Notes under the pieces: model-generated
The model's input: the letters and a program-made list of their open reading frames with translations, nothing else
Told to the model about the DNA's origin: nothing
The model's database searches: none
Shown here: piece by piece, positions 21,537-32,160 of the stretch
Layout: each line of letters begins with the position of its first letter
Position numbering within the stretch: position 1 is the stretch's first letter
Assembly: GCA_022559845.1 (NCBI GenBank)
Contig: JAHNEJ010001453.1
Location: 57,190-121,189, forward strand
DNA: 64,000 nucleotides
DNA from: Amorphophallus konjac
Lineage: Eukaryota; Streptophyta; Magnoliopsida; Alismatales; Araceae
Direction: 5' to 3'
Made by a program: the position numbers and the translations under genes

Positions 21537-22048
21537 CCCAGATCAATGAAGAGGGCAAGGAGCAGCCGCTGTACTACCTCAGCCGGAAGCTGATCGGGCC
21601 TGAGCACCGGTACGCGCCCATGGAAAAGGTGTGCCTAGCTCTGGTGTTTGCTGTCAAGAAGCTGAGACACTACCTCCTAGCTCATCGGGTGGAGCTCATC
21701 TCAAAATGCGATCCACTCAAATTTCTGCTCAGCCAGCCTGTCCTCTCTGGTAGGCTTGGTAAATGGGCACTTATCCTCATGGAGTTCGACATCACCTTCG
21801 TCCCACGCAAGGCGATCAAGGGACAAGGGATGGCGGAGTTCTTAGCTGCGCACCTGTGCCAGAAGATTCGCCACTCAACTTCGAGCTATCCGATGAAGAG
21901 GTGTTGGTACCTTCTCAAGAAACTGGGGAGCATTCTGAAAAAGTCCCACCACAGATGGAGCCGGGTGTCCTCACCCTTGACCTCCCACACTGGGAGTTAT
22001 ATTTTGATTGTGCCTCTCGGACGAACAAAAGGGCCGGCGGCCTTATAG
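21490..22048 (+). pseudogene. RNase H (Ty3-type) and tether of the nested Tat element
   Basis: From YIAAMDASLGALLAQINEEG through QPLYYLSRKLIG, EHRYAPMEKVCLALVFAVKK, LRHYLLAHRVELI and LSGRLGKWALILMEFDITF the order matches the Ty3-type RNase H that removes template RNA. The useful part ends near 21,865 (AEFLAAHLC); the pol reading then moves to the frame opening at 21,763. Confidence 0.85.
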
Positions 22049-22551
22049 ACTATGTCTCGGGCGCGGGGGTAGTCTTTGTATCCCCACAAGGCGGCATCCT
22101 CCACAACTCTTGCGCTCTCATGAAGTCACTGACTAATAATGAGGCAGAGTACGAGGCATTGATTATTGGGCTTCAACTGGCACTGGAGATGGACATCAAG
22201 TGCATCAAAGTCTACGGGGATTCTCAGCTCGTCATTCGACAGGTCCTGGGTGTCTACGACGTCCGGAAGAAAGAGCTTGTCCCCTACCATGCAGCCGTCA
22301 TGAGGCTCAAGGAAAAATTTTACCTATTTGAAATAGGTCACGTACCCAGAGGCAGCAACTCCCAGGCTGATGCCTTGGCAAAATTGGCGGCAACCTTGAA
22401 ACTCTCGCCTGAAGGAGAGTTAAACATTACTGTCAGACACCGAAGGCTCATGCCAAGTATGCTTGACGAAGAGTCTGGCCTCACTGCCTTTGAGGTCGAT
22501 AACATCCAAGAGGAGAATGCTCCCGAGGAAGAAGATTGGCGCGAGCGATTA
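21985..22551 (+). CDS. Second, archaeal-type RNase H (aRNH) domain
   Basis: A clean domain at about 22,000-22,400 within a 263-codon frame (21,763-22,554). The four acidic positions of an RNase H are visible in order: YFDCASR (about 22,000), NNEAEYEAL (22,137), YGDSQLVIRQ (22,214) and SQADALAKLAAT (22,363). Having this domain in addition to the Ty3-type RNase H is a hallmark of the Tat lineage. The frame is uninterrupted, unlike the flanking RT and integrase. Confidence 0.9.
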
Positions 22552-22559
22552 TAAAGCTA

Positions 22560-23816
22560 AAGAATGGCTGGCTCCCTCCTGATCGGGCTCAGAGGGTGCA
22601 ACTGCTACGCAGGGCCACATCCTACCAGCTGATTGACGGCATGCTCTTCAGGCTCGTCCATGAAAAGGACTGATCGGTCCTCCTACGCTGCCTTTCATCC
22701 AAGGAAGCAAAGACTGTCATGCACGAGGTCACTCCGGATTGTGTGGAGCTCACCAAGCAGGAGCCAAGATGAAGAATAGCATCAAGCTCAAAAGGTTTTA
22801 TTGGCCCACCATGTACGAAGATTGCAACCAATACGCTCGTACATGTCACCAATGTCAAGCATTCGGGCCAGTCCCTCGGCGACCACCTAACCGCTCCATC
22901 CAACTGCGCCTACTTGGCCGTTTGCAGAGTGGGGCATGGACATTGTGGGACCATTCCCACCATCATCTCAAGGGCACAAGTTCATACTGGCTGCCACCGA
23001 TTACTTCTCCAGATGGGCGAAGCCATTCCACTACGGGAAGTTACAGGGGAGATAGTTGCTCGTTTTGTGCGGCACTATATCATATACAGATTCGGCACCC
23101 CTAGTCGGATTATATCCAATAATGGGACGCCATTCAAGAACAAGACTGTTTATGCTTTGGCGGCCAAATTCCATATTGATTGGAGGACGTCATCAGTCTA
23201 CAATCCCCAAGCCAACGGGTTGGCCGAGGCCTTCAATAAGACCCTTTGCAAGCTGCTGTCCAAGATAGTAGGTGGCCGCAAGCGGGATTGGGGTGAAAAA
23301 GTCCACGAAGCCCTATGGGCCTATCGTACCATTTACAAAACCCCTACGGGTTGTTCCCCTTTCTCCTTGGTCTATGGAGCCGAAGCGGTGGTCCCTGTGG
23401 AAATCGAGCTAGCGTCTTACCGCGTTGCTGTGCACGCCGGATTGCCAGGCCAAGACCAGTCCGAGATAGAAAGGAGGCTTGAAGAGTTGTCCAACCTTGA
23501 AGGTGAAAGACTCAAAGCCTACAAGCACTTACAAGTGTATCAAGCCCGCATGACACGTGCCTATGATAAGCTGGTCAAGCAAAGGGCGTTCAAGAAAGGT
23601 CACCTCGTCATGATTAAGAAAAGGAGGTTCTCGCGGGAAGATCCAGCGGCAAACTCCAGCCTAATTGGCGTGGGCCTTACGTCATCCAGAAGGTCTACGA
23701 AGGAGGGGCCTATACGGTCCTTTGACCACAAGGGGGATAATCCCTTCCCTCCTCTCAACGGCAAGCATATGAAGCTCTACCATGCGCCACCGCAGAAGTT
23801 TCTACAGCAGTCCTGA
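22560..23816 (+). pseudogene. Integrase of the nested Tat element
   Basis: The HHCC zinc finger spans about 22,720-22,860 (HSGLCGAHQAGAKM .. CHQCQAFGPVPRR). The catalytic core has GMDIVGPFPP (22,937, first Asp), IISNNGTPFKN (23,110-23,130) and NGLAEAFNKTL (23,217, Glu). The second Asp is Asn in this copy: SNNGTPF where relatives, including the outer element, have SDNGTPF. The C-terminal part ends GKHMKLYHAPPQKFLQQS at 23,816. Frameshifts occur near 22,740, 23,030 and 23,650. Integrase would insert the cDNA; this copy cannot. Confidence 0.9.
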
Positions 23817-23846
23817 CAGGACAGTGCCTCTCCTCAGTGAAGGTTC

Positions 23847-24081
23847 AAAAAAAAATGGGGTTAAAAATACTGATACCCCGGCGGACTCAGTCAGCCTTCA
23901 ACGGTTGGCTGAGGGCAAAAAGGCCATAGACCCGGTCGAGGTGAAAACCCGAAAGGGCGCCTCGGGCAAAAATGGGCAACCCCTCGGTGTGAAAACCCGA
24001 AAGGGCGCACCGGAAAAAGCTAAAGGGGGCCAGCCTCGGCGAAAACCCAAAAGGGCGGTGAGGTTGGTAATGTGAAAAAAA
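23847..24081 (+). repeat. ~220-bp module, nested copy B1
   Basis: Begins 31 bp after the integrase stop with an A-run and GGGGTTAAAAATACTGA. It has three GAAAACCCRAAAGGGCG words (about 23,941, 23,992 and 24,039) and ends GGTTGGTAATGTGAAAAAAA. It is the left bracket of the minisatellite 24,216-25,440. Confidence 0.85.
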
Positions 24082-24215
24082 AATCCTCTCTTGCTTATTC
24101 TAAGGGTGGCTCTAAGTCAATGACTCCACCCCATCTCGGCCAAAACATCATATTGAGGCCATGGCTACGCCTTACATGTCATCCTATGACACCTAGTCCC
24201 CACCGACGTTCTGAC

Positions 24216-25440
24216 GTTGTCATACTCTGTCCCATCGGGCTCGGCCTATGCATGCCCCTTTCGGGCTGCCGACCCATTCCGCCTATCGGCTTCCGGGTTT
24301 AGCTCATGTGTCTCTCCTAAGCAGTTAAACCCACTTGCTCTTTTGTCCCACTGGGACTGGCCTCAGTATGCTCTCTCGGGCTGCCAACCCTTCAAGCCTT
24401 TTGGCTCACTTTCCTTTCTGGGATTGGCCTCAGTATGCTCTCTCGGGCTGCCAACCCATCATGCCTTTTGGCTCACTTTTCCTTCTGGGATTGGTCTCAG
24501 TATGCCCTCTCGGGCTGCCAACCCACCATGCCTTCGGCTCATCCTTCCTTTTGGAATTGGCCTCAATATGTTCTCTCGGGCTGCCAATCCATCATGTCTT
24601 TTGGCATATGTCCCACGGGTCTGGCCTCAGCATGCCCTCTCGGGCTGCCAACCTATCGCGCCTTTCGCACATGTCCCACCGGTTTGGCATCAGTTTGCCC
24701 TCTCAGGCTCCCAACCCATCATGCCTTTCGGCGCATTTTACCTTCCTGGGTTTGGCCTTTTGCCTTCTCGGGCTGCCAACCCATCTTGCCTTTCGGCTCA
24801 TTTTACCTTCTCGGGTTTGACTCTCACATCCCACTAGGGCTGTCAAACCTATCTTTGTCCCATCGGGAACGGCCTCGGTATGCCCTCTCGGGCTGCCAAC
24901 CCACTTCTTCGCCTATCGGCTTTCGGATTTGACTCTCACGTCCCACTAGGGCTGTCACGTCCACCCTTTTTCTTCTTCTGGGTCTGGCCTCTGCATGCCC
25001 CTTTCGAGCTGTCAACCCATCTCACCTCTTGGCTTCAGACTTGCAATATATCCCACCGGGATCACCAAGTCTATTCCTTTGTCCCCACGGGCTTGGCCTC
25101 TGCATGTCCTCGTCGGGCTGCCAACCCTATTTGCCTATCGGCTCACGGATTTGACTCGTACGTCCCACCCGGGCTGTCAAATCCCTTCCTTTCATCATTT
25201 CGGGTCTGGCCTATACGTGCCCTCTCGGGCTGCCAACCCATCCCGCCTATCGGCCTCCAGGTTTCACCCGCATGTCCCTTTCGGACTGTTAAACCTACTC
25301 CTTTGCTGTCCCAACCGGACTTGGCACATGCACACCTCTCTTGGGTTGCCAACCCGTTCAACTTTCGGTTCTGGATTTGGCTAATTACGTCCCGCTAGGG
25401 CAGCCGAACCCATCTATTTGTCCCACCTCTGCGGCACACA
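24216..25440 (+). repeat. ~70-bp minisatellite bracketed by modules B1 and B2
   Basis: About 15 degenerate units of the form CTCTCGGGCTGCCAACCCAT, a TTTTGGCTCA-like middle, and GGNNTGGCCTCAGTATGC. In translation the plus strand reads as repeats of LSGCQPIMPF. Units around 24,370-24,800 are the most regular; later units vary in length and drift to CCCACTAGGGCTGTCAA. All three forward frames stay open for long stretches only because of the repeat. Confidence 0.85.
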
Positions 25441-25492
25441 CGTCCCTACGGGAGTGCCACTTTCTCCTTGCCTTCTAGCATTATAGGATCCC

Positions 25493-25735
25493 AAAAAAAA
25501 AACGGGGTTAAAAATATTGAGGTCCCAGCGGACTTGGTTGCTTCTGTTAGGGGAGCAATCAAGGGCAAAAAGGCTTTAACCCAGCTAAGGTGAAAACCCG
25601 AAAGGGCGCCTTAGGCAAAAATGGGTACCCCTCAGTGTGAAAACCTGCAAGGACGCACTGGAAAAAGCTAAAGGGGGGCCAGTCCTGGCGAAAACCCGAA
25701 AGGGCGGTAGGGCTGGTAAAGTAAAAAAAAAGAAA
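25493..25735 (+). repeat. ~220-bp module, nested copy B2
   Basis: A-run, GGGGTTAAAAATATTGAGG, then three GAAAACCYGMAAGGRCG words and an A-rich tail. It lies about 1.65 kb downstream of B1 in the same orientation. The wording is close to B1 and to outer copies A1 and A2. Confidence 0.85.
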
Positions 25736-25739
25736 AAAA

Positions 25740-26290
25740 AAGAAAAGGCTTATCAAGCATCAGACTCGCTCCTCCTCAGCTCAGCAAGGCGAGTCTCACT
25801 CTAAAGAGCTTCCTCCTGGAGCCCCTCAAGCCTACGGCGAAGAGTCTACATCGGCACGCGCAAGACTGCGCTCCTTCTCGGCCCCCGGACCTCTCACAAA
25901 AGCCCCTCCACTCTGTGGGAGGCCATCTGCTCGCGCTCACAAGTGGCCTTGACTTGGGCGCCCACCTCAGCCTGGGCTCTCTGAAGTCTGCAAAGTTGCT
26001 CCTCCTGCTGAATGATCAGCTGAGTCCTCCGCCTCCGCTCCTGAATAGCACGAAAGCGGGTGAACTCCTCCCATAAAGACGCAAGCTCAGTCATCCAGGC
26101 GTCCTGAGAGAGACCAAATGCATGCATCTGGCAATGCTACACCGAGTTGAGGACCATTCGGCCACTCCATCCCAAGAGGCCAGGAAACTCTGAAGCAGCT
26201 TTAAAGCCTCACTAGCTGAAGCTAAAACAAAGAAAGGAGTTGCCTCAGCCCGTGTACGGCCGACATCTACCCAGACCAACATGCCCTAAG
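25740..26290 (-). CDS. Antisense coiled-coil ORF of the nested Tat element (broken)
   Basis: On the strand opposite gag-pol, between module B2 and the 3' LTR, two consecutive frames (26,282-26,091 and 26,127-25,894) and their read-through to about 25,740 encode an Arg/Gln/Glu-rich sequence (LWEEFTRFRAIQERRRRTQL, EEQLCRLQRAQAEVGAQVKA, LRRRLEGLQEEAL, ETRLAELRRSESDA) with coiled-coil character. Two stops and a frame change interrupt it. Some Tat-lineage elements (Grande type) are known to carry antisense ORFs in this region; no domain is recognised here, so function is unknown. Confidence 0.5.
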
Positions 26291-26940
26291 GGCTGGTCTA
26301 CATCAACCTTGGCTATCACAAGTCAGCGGTTAGCCAGCTTCAACCTTCGGCCACACACCTCAGTGGTTAGCCGACGCATCTTTGGCGACACCTCAATAGT
26401 TAGCCAGCTTTAACTTGCGGCTACACACCTCAGCAGTTAGCTGACACGTCTTCAGTGACATCTCAGTGGTCAGCCAGCACCACGACTTTTGGCCAACGCA
26501 CCCCCAAGGGTCGGCCAATGTTGATTTCCAACTATCACAGCTCGATAGTCAATCAACGATGACTCAGATGGATGCGCCTCTTCGAGACAGGCCTACATCA
26601 ACTTCGGGCCAACAAGCCTCGCCGAGGCAGGCCTACATCAACCCTAGGCCAACAAGTCTCTCAGAAGTAGGCCCCCATCAACTTCAAGCTAACAAGTCTC
26701 TCAGAAGCAAGCCACCATCAACTCTAGACCAACAAGTCTCTCAGAAGCAGGTCTACATCAACTCGGGCCAACAACTCTCTCAGAAGCAGGCCCCCATCAA
26801 CTTCGGGCTAACAAGTCTCTCAGAAGTAAGCCCCCATCAACTCTAGGCCAACAAGTCTCTCAGAAGCAGGCCTACGTCAACTCCGGGACAACAAGCCTCT
26901 CCGAGGCAAGCCAGCATCAACCCTCAGCTTCCTGGAAAGT
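26290..26940 (+). repeat. Two minisatellites upstream of the 3' LTR
   Basis: 26,310-26,480 repeats CCTCAGNGGTTAGCCNGC-type units of about 65 bp. 26,590-26,940 repeats a ~39-bp unit, GGCCTACATCAACTTCGGGC then CAACAAGTCTCTCAGAAGCA, about nine times. The second reads as degenerate SLSEV.PHQL-type peptide repeats on the plus strand but shows no gene-like start. Confidence 0.82.
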
Positions 26941-27011
26941 AACGAAGCAGTAAGGTGCAGCTCTACAGAGGGCACGGACCGTCCGCCTCTGCCCCGACTT
27001 TGACGAACGTT

Positions 27012-27025
27012 CCGTGGGGGGCATT
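27012..27025 (+). promoter_or_regulatory. Polypurine tract of the nested Tat element
   Basis: CGTGGGGGGCATT directly precedes the 3' LTR start TGTTGACAG. The outer element has GTAGGGGGCATT at the same place (before 34,597), and the upstream ~40 bp are also similar, showing that the two elements share their second-strand priming site. Confidence 0.75.
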
Positions 27026-28738
27026 TGTTGACAGTAATTTTTGTCTACAAAAAAATGAGAGGGGCAAAAAAGCATGTCCCGGGGTCAAACGACCCCTCCC
27101 GGGCGCAAGAGAGGGCCGCGGCCACCCACTGGGTCGGCGGGGGTCGCACGACCCCGCTAGCTTCCCAGCGGGGTCACGCGACCCCGCCAGGGGGCCTCCG
27201 GGGGCCGCGCGACCCCGCCAGGAGCCTCCGGGGTCGCGCAACCGCCCTCTCTCTCTTCGGTTCCCGTGTTTCAAAAAAAAAGAAGGAAAAAAGGAGGAGA
27301 GGGGTCATTTGACCCCTCTGGTAGCCAGAGGGGTCAAAAGAGCTTTTTGCCTATCCAGCGGGGTCATTTAACCCTTTTTGGCATTCAGAGGGGTCCAAAT
27401 GGCTTTTTGCCACCCCACCTTGATAGAATCGGGGCAAATTCGCTCATTTGACCTCTTTGGGCCCTCCCGCCTTCTATAAATAGGCCCCCAAGGGTCCAAG
27501 TAGAGAACAACAACAACAATCTACAACCTACGAAGCCACCAAGCATCCGGAGGAGTTTGTTTTGTTTGTCTTGGCCTGTGAGGGGTAAGTCCCCGGGTGT
27601 TGTACTTATGCCCCTACGGGGTATTTTTGTAATTACGCCCCTCAGTGGGCCTTGTTGGCAATTATGCCCTTCAGCGGGCCGTGTTTTGTAAGTCTTTACG
27701 TCCCGGGACGACTAAGTTACGTGGTTCTGTCCCTATAATGACGGAATTATAAAAATGTCCTCCCCGGGACCGTAAGAGACAAAAGTCCTGTAATTTGCAG
27801 TTATACCTTGCAATCTTTTGTAATTTGGGCTACGCCCCTACTTCCCGCGTTGGTGCGGATCTTTGTACAGTCGACAATTCGCCGACAATCCTTGTACCCA
27901 GTTGAGGCTATAAATGTACTCAGTGCACTCTGCAACTTTCTTCGGGAAAATTATAAGAAAACCCCCCCGACTTCTGGAAATTGTATATATACCCCTCCTT
28001 CGGCCAAATTGACAGATGTGTTTCTATGAAGCCCCTTGTCACTCCTTCGGTCCGGAAGTGTTGTCAGCTCAATCCGACACCTGGATGTCACCTCAAACCT
28101 AGGTCTGCATAGGGTGTGGTAAAATTACCGAACTACCCTTTTGACCCAAAAATGGCCTCAGAGCCCTTAAAACCCTCCAGAAAGAGCCTCAGCGCTTTGG
28201 GGAGTCAGGGACCCGATCCTACTTCCGTTCCAACCCAGAAATTTCAGAAATACCCCTGGCCTGGAAAATTACCAAAATACCCCTGGGTTGGTAAAATTAT
28301 CAAAACACCCTCGGGGTCCAGAAAATCTCTTTCTACTTCAAAAATGCCTATGGCTTCTCCCAAATCATCTTCATAGTCCCAAATCCTAGGGTTTTGCCCA
28401 AACATGGCCTCAATTGAAACCCTAACTCAATTGTTTCTGTTGGTCGGTGGTGAGTGAGTGGACATTGTGAGCCCTCCAAGAGAGTTTGCCCTCAACATCA
28501 GAACCCCTATAGAAGACTTTTGGGATTTCTTTGACAGTTCAACAAAGGTGTTCGGACGTCAGGCCAATGTAAATCAACACTGACTACGGTCAGTGGGGAG
28601 AGGTCCAGCACTCGAACCCAAATCGTCTGATACTATGCGCACACACGGAATAACCCTCTCTATGTAGAGGAATGTCTCTTTTCAAAAAGAACATTCATTA
28701 TTTATTTTTCCTACGTGAAAATATTCTGTGTGCTCAAA
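27026..28738 (+). mobile_element. 3' LTR of the nested Tat element
   Basis: 1,713 bp from TGTTGACAG to GTGCTCAAA; the terminal CA of the 5' LTR is AA here. It matches the 5' LTR along its whole length apart from scattered substitutions, small indels and about two fewer palindromic U3 units. It is followed by the TSD GCGGT. Confidence 0.95.
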
Positions 28739-29935
28739 GCGGTGATGTTGGTAATGTGCAAAAAAAGAAAAGAGAAAAAAAAAAGAAAAGAGGAAGAAGA
28801 AAGGAGGAACGCATCGTCATTATGGACTGCCATCTCAAACATCCTATGTCCGATGGCTTTGTCCCACTGTGGCGAGAACACTATCAAAACCATCAAATCA
28901 CAAGTCTAAAAAGAATTCACCCAAATTTTAACTTTTGGCTTCCAAATCACAAAAGTCAGCCAAACTCTCAGTACAATCCTCAGCTTCCAAATCACGAAGG
29001 TTAGCCAACTCCATTTCTCGGTCTTCAAACCGCACAGGTCAGTCAAGTTTCAAAACCCAAAGGTCAACCAAAATCCAAACTCAAATCCCAAATTCTGTTG
29101 GCCCTCAAACCATCAAGGTCACCCACAGTAAATTCTAAACCCCAATTCCAATCTTTGGCTTCCAAACCACAAAGGTTAGTCAACCCCAATTCTAGTCCTT
29201 GACCCCACCTTAACTCCCAATGCTTGACTTCTATGCCACGGAGGTTGGTATGACAGAAAGAAAAATGAGAGAGAAAAAATGAGAGAAAGAAAAAGGAAAA
29301 GAAAAGAAAAGAAAAGAAAAAAAGAGGGAAAAGAAGAAAAAAAGATCTATTGTTATTCATCACCGTGAGCCGTCACCATCGACGCTTCTTTTCCTTATGA
29401 TTTTGTCCCTATGTTGGGACAAGCATATCTCAATACTAAATTAAATATGTAGTGTTGACCTGATGTCATTTGAGACTGTCAACCCTACCCATATTTCAAC
29501 TCTAGATTTGACCATTATGTCCTTTTGGACCGTCAATTCCACTAAATTTCTATTATAGTGTTGGCATTCATGTCCATTTTGGGCCGTCGATCCTACTTAA
29601 ACTCCAATTTTTTTTGTTTTTGACCTACAAGTCCTTTTTGGACAGTCAATTCCACCGAATTTTATTTTTTGGTCTTGACCTACAAGTCCTTTTTGAACCG
29701 TCAATTCCACCAAACTCCAAACTTTTGGTTTTGACCTACGAGTCCTTTTTGGACCGTCAATTCCACCAAATCTCAATTTTTGGTTTTGACCTACAAGTCC
29801 TTTTAGACTGTCAATTCAAAAATTTCTCAAGTCTTTTGGACTGTCAATTCCACCAAATTCCATTCTTTATGTTGACCTACATGTCCCTTTGGGGATGTCA
29901 ACGCAAAAAAAAAAAATCACCCCAAATTCTCAAAA
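28739..29935 (+). repeat. Outer Tat element resumes: module A2 tail and minisatellites
   Basis: After the TSD the module tail GATGTTGGTAATGTGC plus an A-rich run appears. 28,900-29,230 contains irregular repeats of CCAAATCACAAAGGTCAGCC. 29,470-29,900 contains about seven units of roughly 62-75 bp with the core TTGACCTACAAGTCCTTTTG then GACCGTCAATTCCACCAAAT. No coding potential beyond repeat peptides. The repeats differ from all arrays of the nested element. Confidence 0.75.
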
Positions 29936-31253
29936 TTTCAAGTGATGAAGAAGCCGACCCTATTACTGTCGAGGTCAACACAATTGGAGAAGACGGTCCT
30001 ACCGAAGAAGAGGAATAAGATTGGAGTGAGCTGATTGTTAAAATAAAGAATGGTTGTCTCTCTTCAGATCGGGCTCAAAGGGTTCAACCGCTGCGAAGGG
30101 CAACATTATATCAGTTGATAGGAAATCAATTATATAGGCTGGTGCATGAAAAGGACAAGCTTATCCTCTTACGTTGCCTCTCGCCGAAGAGAGCCAAGAT
30201 GGTCCTGCACGAGGTTCACTCTGGGCTCTGCGGCGCCCATCAAGCAGCAGACAAGATGAAGAACATAAAACTTACGGGTTTCTACTGGCCCACTATGTAT
30301 GCGGATTGTAATCGGTACGTCCGCACATGCCATCAATGCCAAGCTTTCGAGCCAGTGCCAAGAAGATCCCTAAGCATTACATCCCACGGCTCCTACATGC
30401 CTCTTTGCAGAATGGGGAATGGATATTGTGGGACACTTCCCACCATCCTCTAAAGGCCACAAATTCATACTAGCTGCAACAGACTACTTCTCCAGGTGGG
30501 CCGAAACTATACCTCTACGGGAGGTCACGGGAGAGGCAGTTCCCCAATTTATCAAGCATTATATTATCTAAAGATTTGACACCCCAAACTGAATTATGTC
30601 GGACAATGGCACGCCGTTCAAGAATAGAACAATATATGCATTGGCTACCAAGTTCCACATAGATTGGAAAACTTCAACGATTTACAATCCCCAGGCTAAT
30701 GGATTGGCCGAAGCGTTCAACAAGACCCTAGCCAAAATTGTCGACAGCCGTAAAAGAGACTGGGGTGAAAAGATACATGAAGCCCTTTGGGCATATCGGA
30801 CAATTTATAAGACTCCCACCGGATGCTCCCCTTTCTCTCCAATGTACGGAGCAAAAGCCGTGATCCCAATTGAAATTGAAATGTCAACCTACCGGGTAGC
30901 CGTGCATATCGGCTTACAAACCCAAGAATAAGATGAAATAGAAAGAAAGTTGGAAGAACTATCCAACCTAGAAGGCAAAAGGTTGGAAGTCTATAAGCAC
31001 CTTCAAGCATATCAACTCCAAATGACACGAGCTTATGATAAGTTAGTAAAACAAAGGGCATTTAAAAGTGGTGGCCTCGTTATGGTAAAAGAAAAAGGAG
31101 TCATGGCTGGCAAGTCCAGCGACAAACTACAACCAGGGTCTATGAAAGAGACACATATATGGTCGTTGACCACAAAGGAGAAAAGCCTTTACCTCCATTA
31201 AATGGAAAACATATGAAGTTGTATCATGCCCCTGAGCATGAGTTCTTGCAATG
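29936..31253 (+). pseudogene. Integrase region of the outer Tat element
   Basis: Starts with the end of the aRNH-integrase linker (SSDRAQRVQPLRRA). It continues with the HHCC finger (HSGLCGAHQAADKM .. CHQCQAFEPVP, 30,115-30,370) and a core with GMDIVGHFPPSSKG, MSDNGTPFKN (30,597) and NGLAEAFNKTLAK (30,707), so all three D,D,E residues are present. The tail GKHMKLYHAPEHEFLQ ends at 31,253. Stops near 30,571 and 30,592 and frameshifts near 30,380 and 30,930 disable it. RT, RNase H and protease are missing upstream. Confidence 0.9.
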
Positions 31254-31286
31254 ATCATTGCCAGATATCTCCCTTCCCGGTGAGGG

Positions 31287-32160
31287 CTAAAAGAAAAGGA
31301 GGAACCCTGCCCGGGGCCCCGGATGGAAACACCAAAAGGTATTGAGGTTGATAGTGTGCAAAAAAAAAGGAAGCAAGAAAAAAGAAGAAAAAAAAAGGAA
31401 GAGCAAAAAAGGAGGAACAAAAAAAAGAAAAAAGACTAGCAAAAAAAGAGAAGAGGAGAGAGAAAAAAAAGGAAGAAGAAAGAAAGGGAAAGATTTGGTA
31501 CGGCCACATTTAGCATTCTCTGCTCTTGTCCCACTGCCCCAAATCTTAAATCCAAAATCCTAAGTCCGGCTCACAAACCACTCAGCTGGTCAGCCCCAAA
31601 TCCTAAACCTTAAATCCTAAGCTCGGCTCTCAAACCACTCAGCTGGTCAGCCCCAAATCCTAAACCTTAAATCCTAAGTTCGGCTCCCAAACCACTCATC
31701 TGGTCAGCCCCAAATCCTGAATCTTAAATGCAAAGTTCTGGCTCTCAAACCACTCAGCTGGTCAGCCCCAAATGCAAAGTTTCGACACCTAAACCTTATT
31801 TGGTCGGCCCTCAATTCTCAAGTTTTGACTTCTAAACCTTATTTGGTCAGCCCCAAATAAAAATTCAATTTCTGGCTCCCAAATCATGAGTGGTCAGCCC
31901 CAAATAAAAATTTAATTTATGGCTCCCAAACCATGAGTGGTCAGCCCCAAATCCAAAATTCAATTTCAGGCTCCTAAACCATGAGTGGTCGGCCCCAAAT
32001 GTAAAAATTCAATTTCTGACTCCTAAACCATGAGTGGGCAGCCCCAAAACAAAATTCAACCTTTGGCCCCTAAGCCGCAAAGGTCAGCCATTTCAAATCC
32101 AAACTTTAAATCCTTGACTTCCAAACCATGAAGGCCTGCCAACCCAAAGTTCAAACCATA
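31287..32160 (+). repeat. Third module scrap, A-rich tract and ~60-bp minisatellite
   Basis: 31,325-31,375 carries a module-like tail (GAGGTTGATAGTGTGC plus an A-run). A purine-rich tract runs to about 31,500. From 31,560 to 32,150 units containing CTGGTCAGCCCCAAATCC then TAAACCTTAAATCC and a CGGCTCTCAAACCA-like part recur about ten times, shortening toward the right. Confidence 0.75.

Larger units (their letters stand above)
11007..28738 (+). mobile_element. Full-length nested Tat-lineage Ty3/Gypsy retrotransposon
   Basis: A 17.7-kb element with two LTRs (11,007-12,772 and 27,026-28,738), an exact 5-bp TSD GCGGT (11,002-11,006 and 28,739-28,743), a PBS, gag, protease, RT, RNase H, a second archaeal-type RNase H, integrase and a PPT. 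The second RNase H (aRNH) and the CHHC-type gag fingers are features of the Tat lineage. Between integrase and 3' LTR lie 3.2 kb of modules, minisatellites and an antisense frame. Several frameshifts break gag and pol, so this copy is not autonomous. LTRs look very similar by eye, so the insertion is younger than its host element. Confidence 0.95.

Noticed and set aside
24217..25398. Three long plus-strand ORFs with Cys/Pro/Leu-rich proteins
   Set aside because: They are three frames through one ~70-bp minisatellite in the nested Tat element; peptide repeats follow from the DNA repeat.
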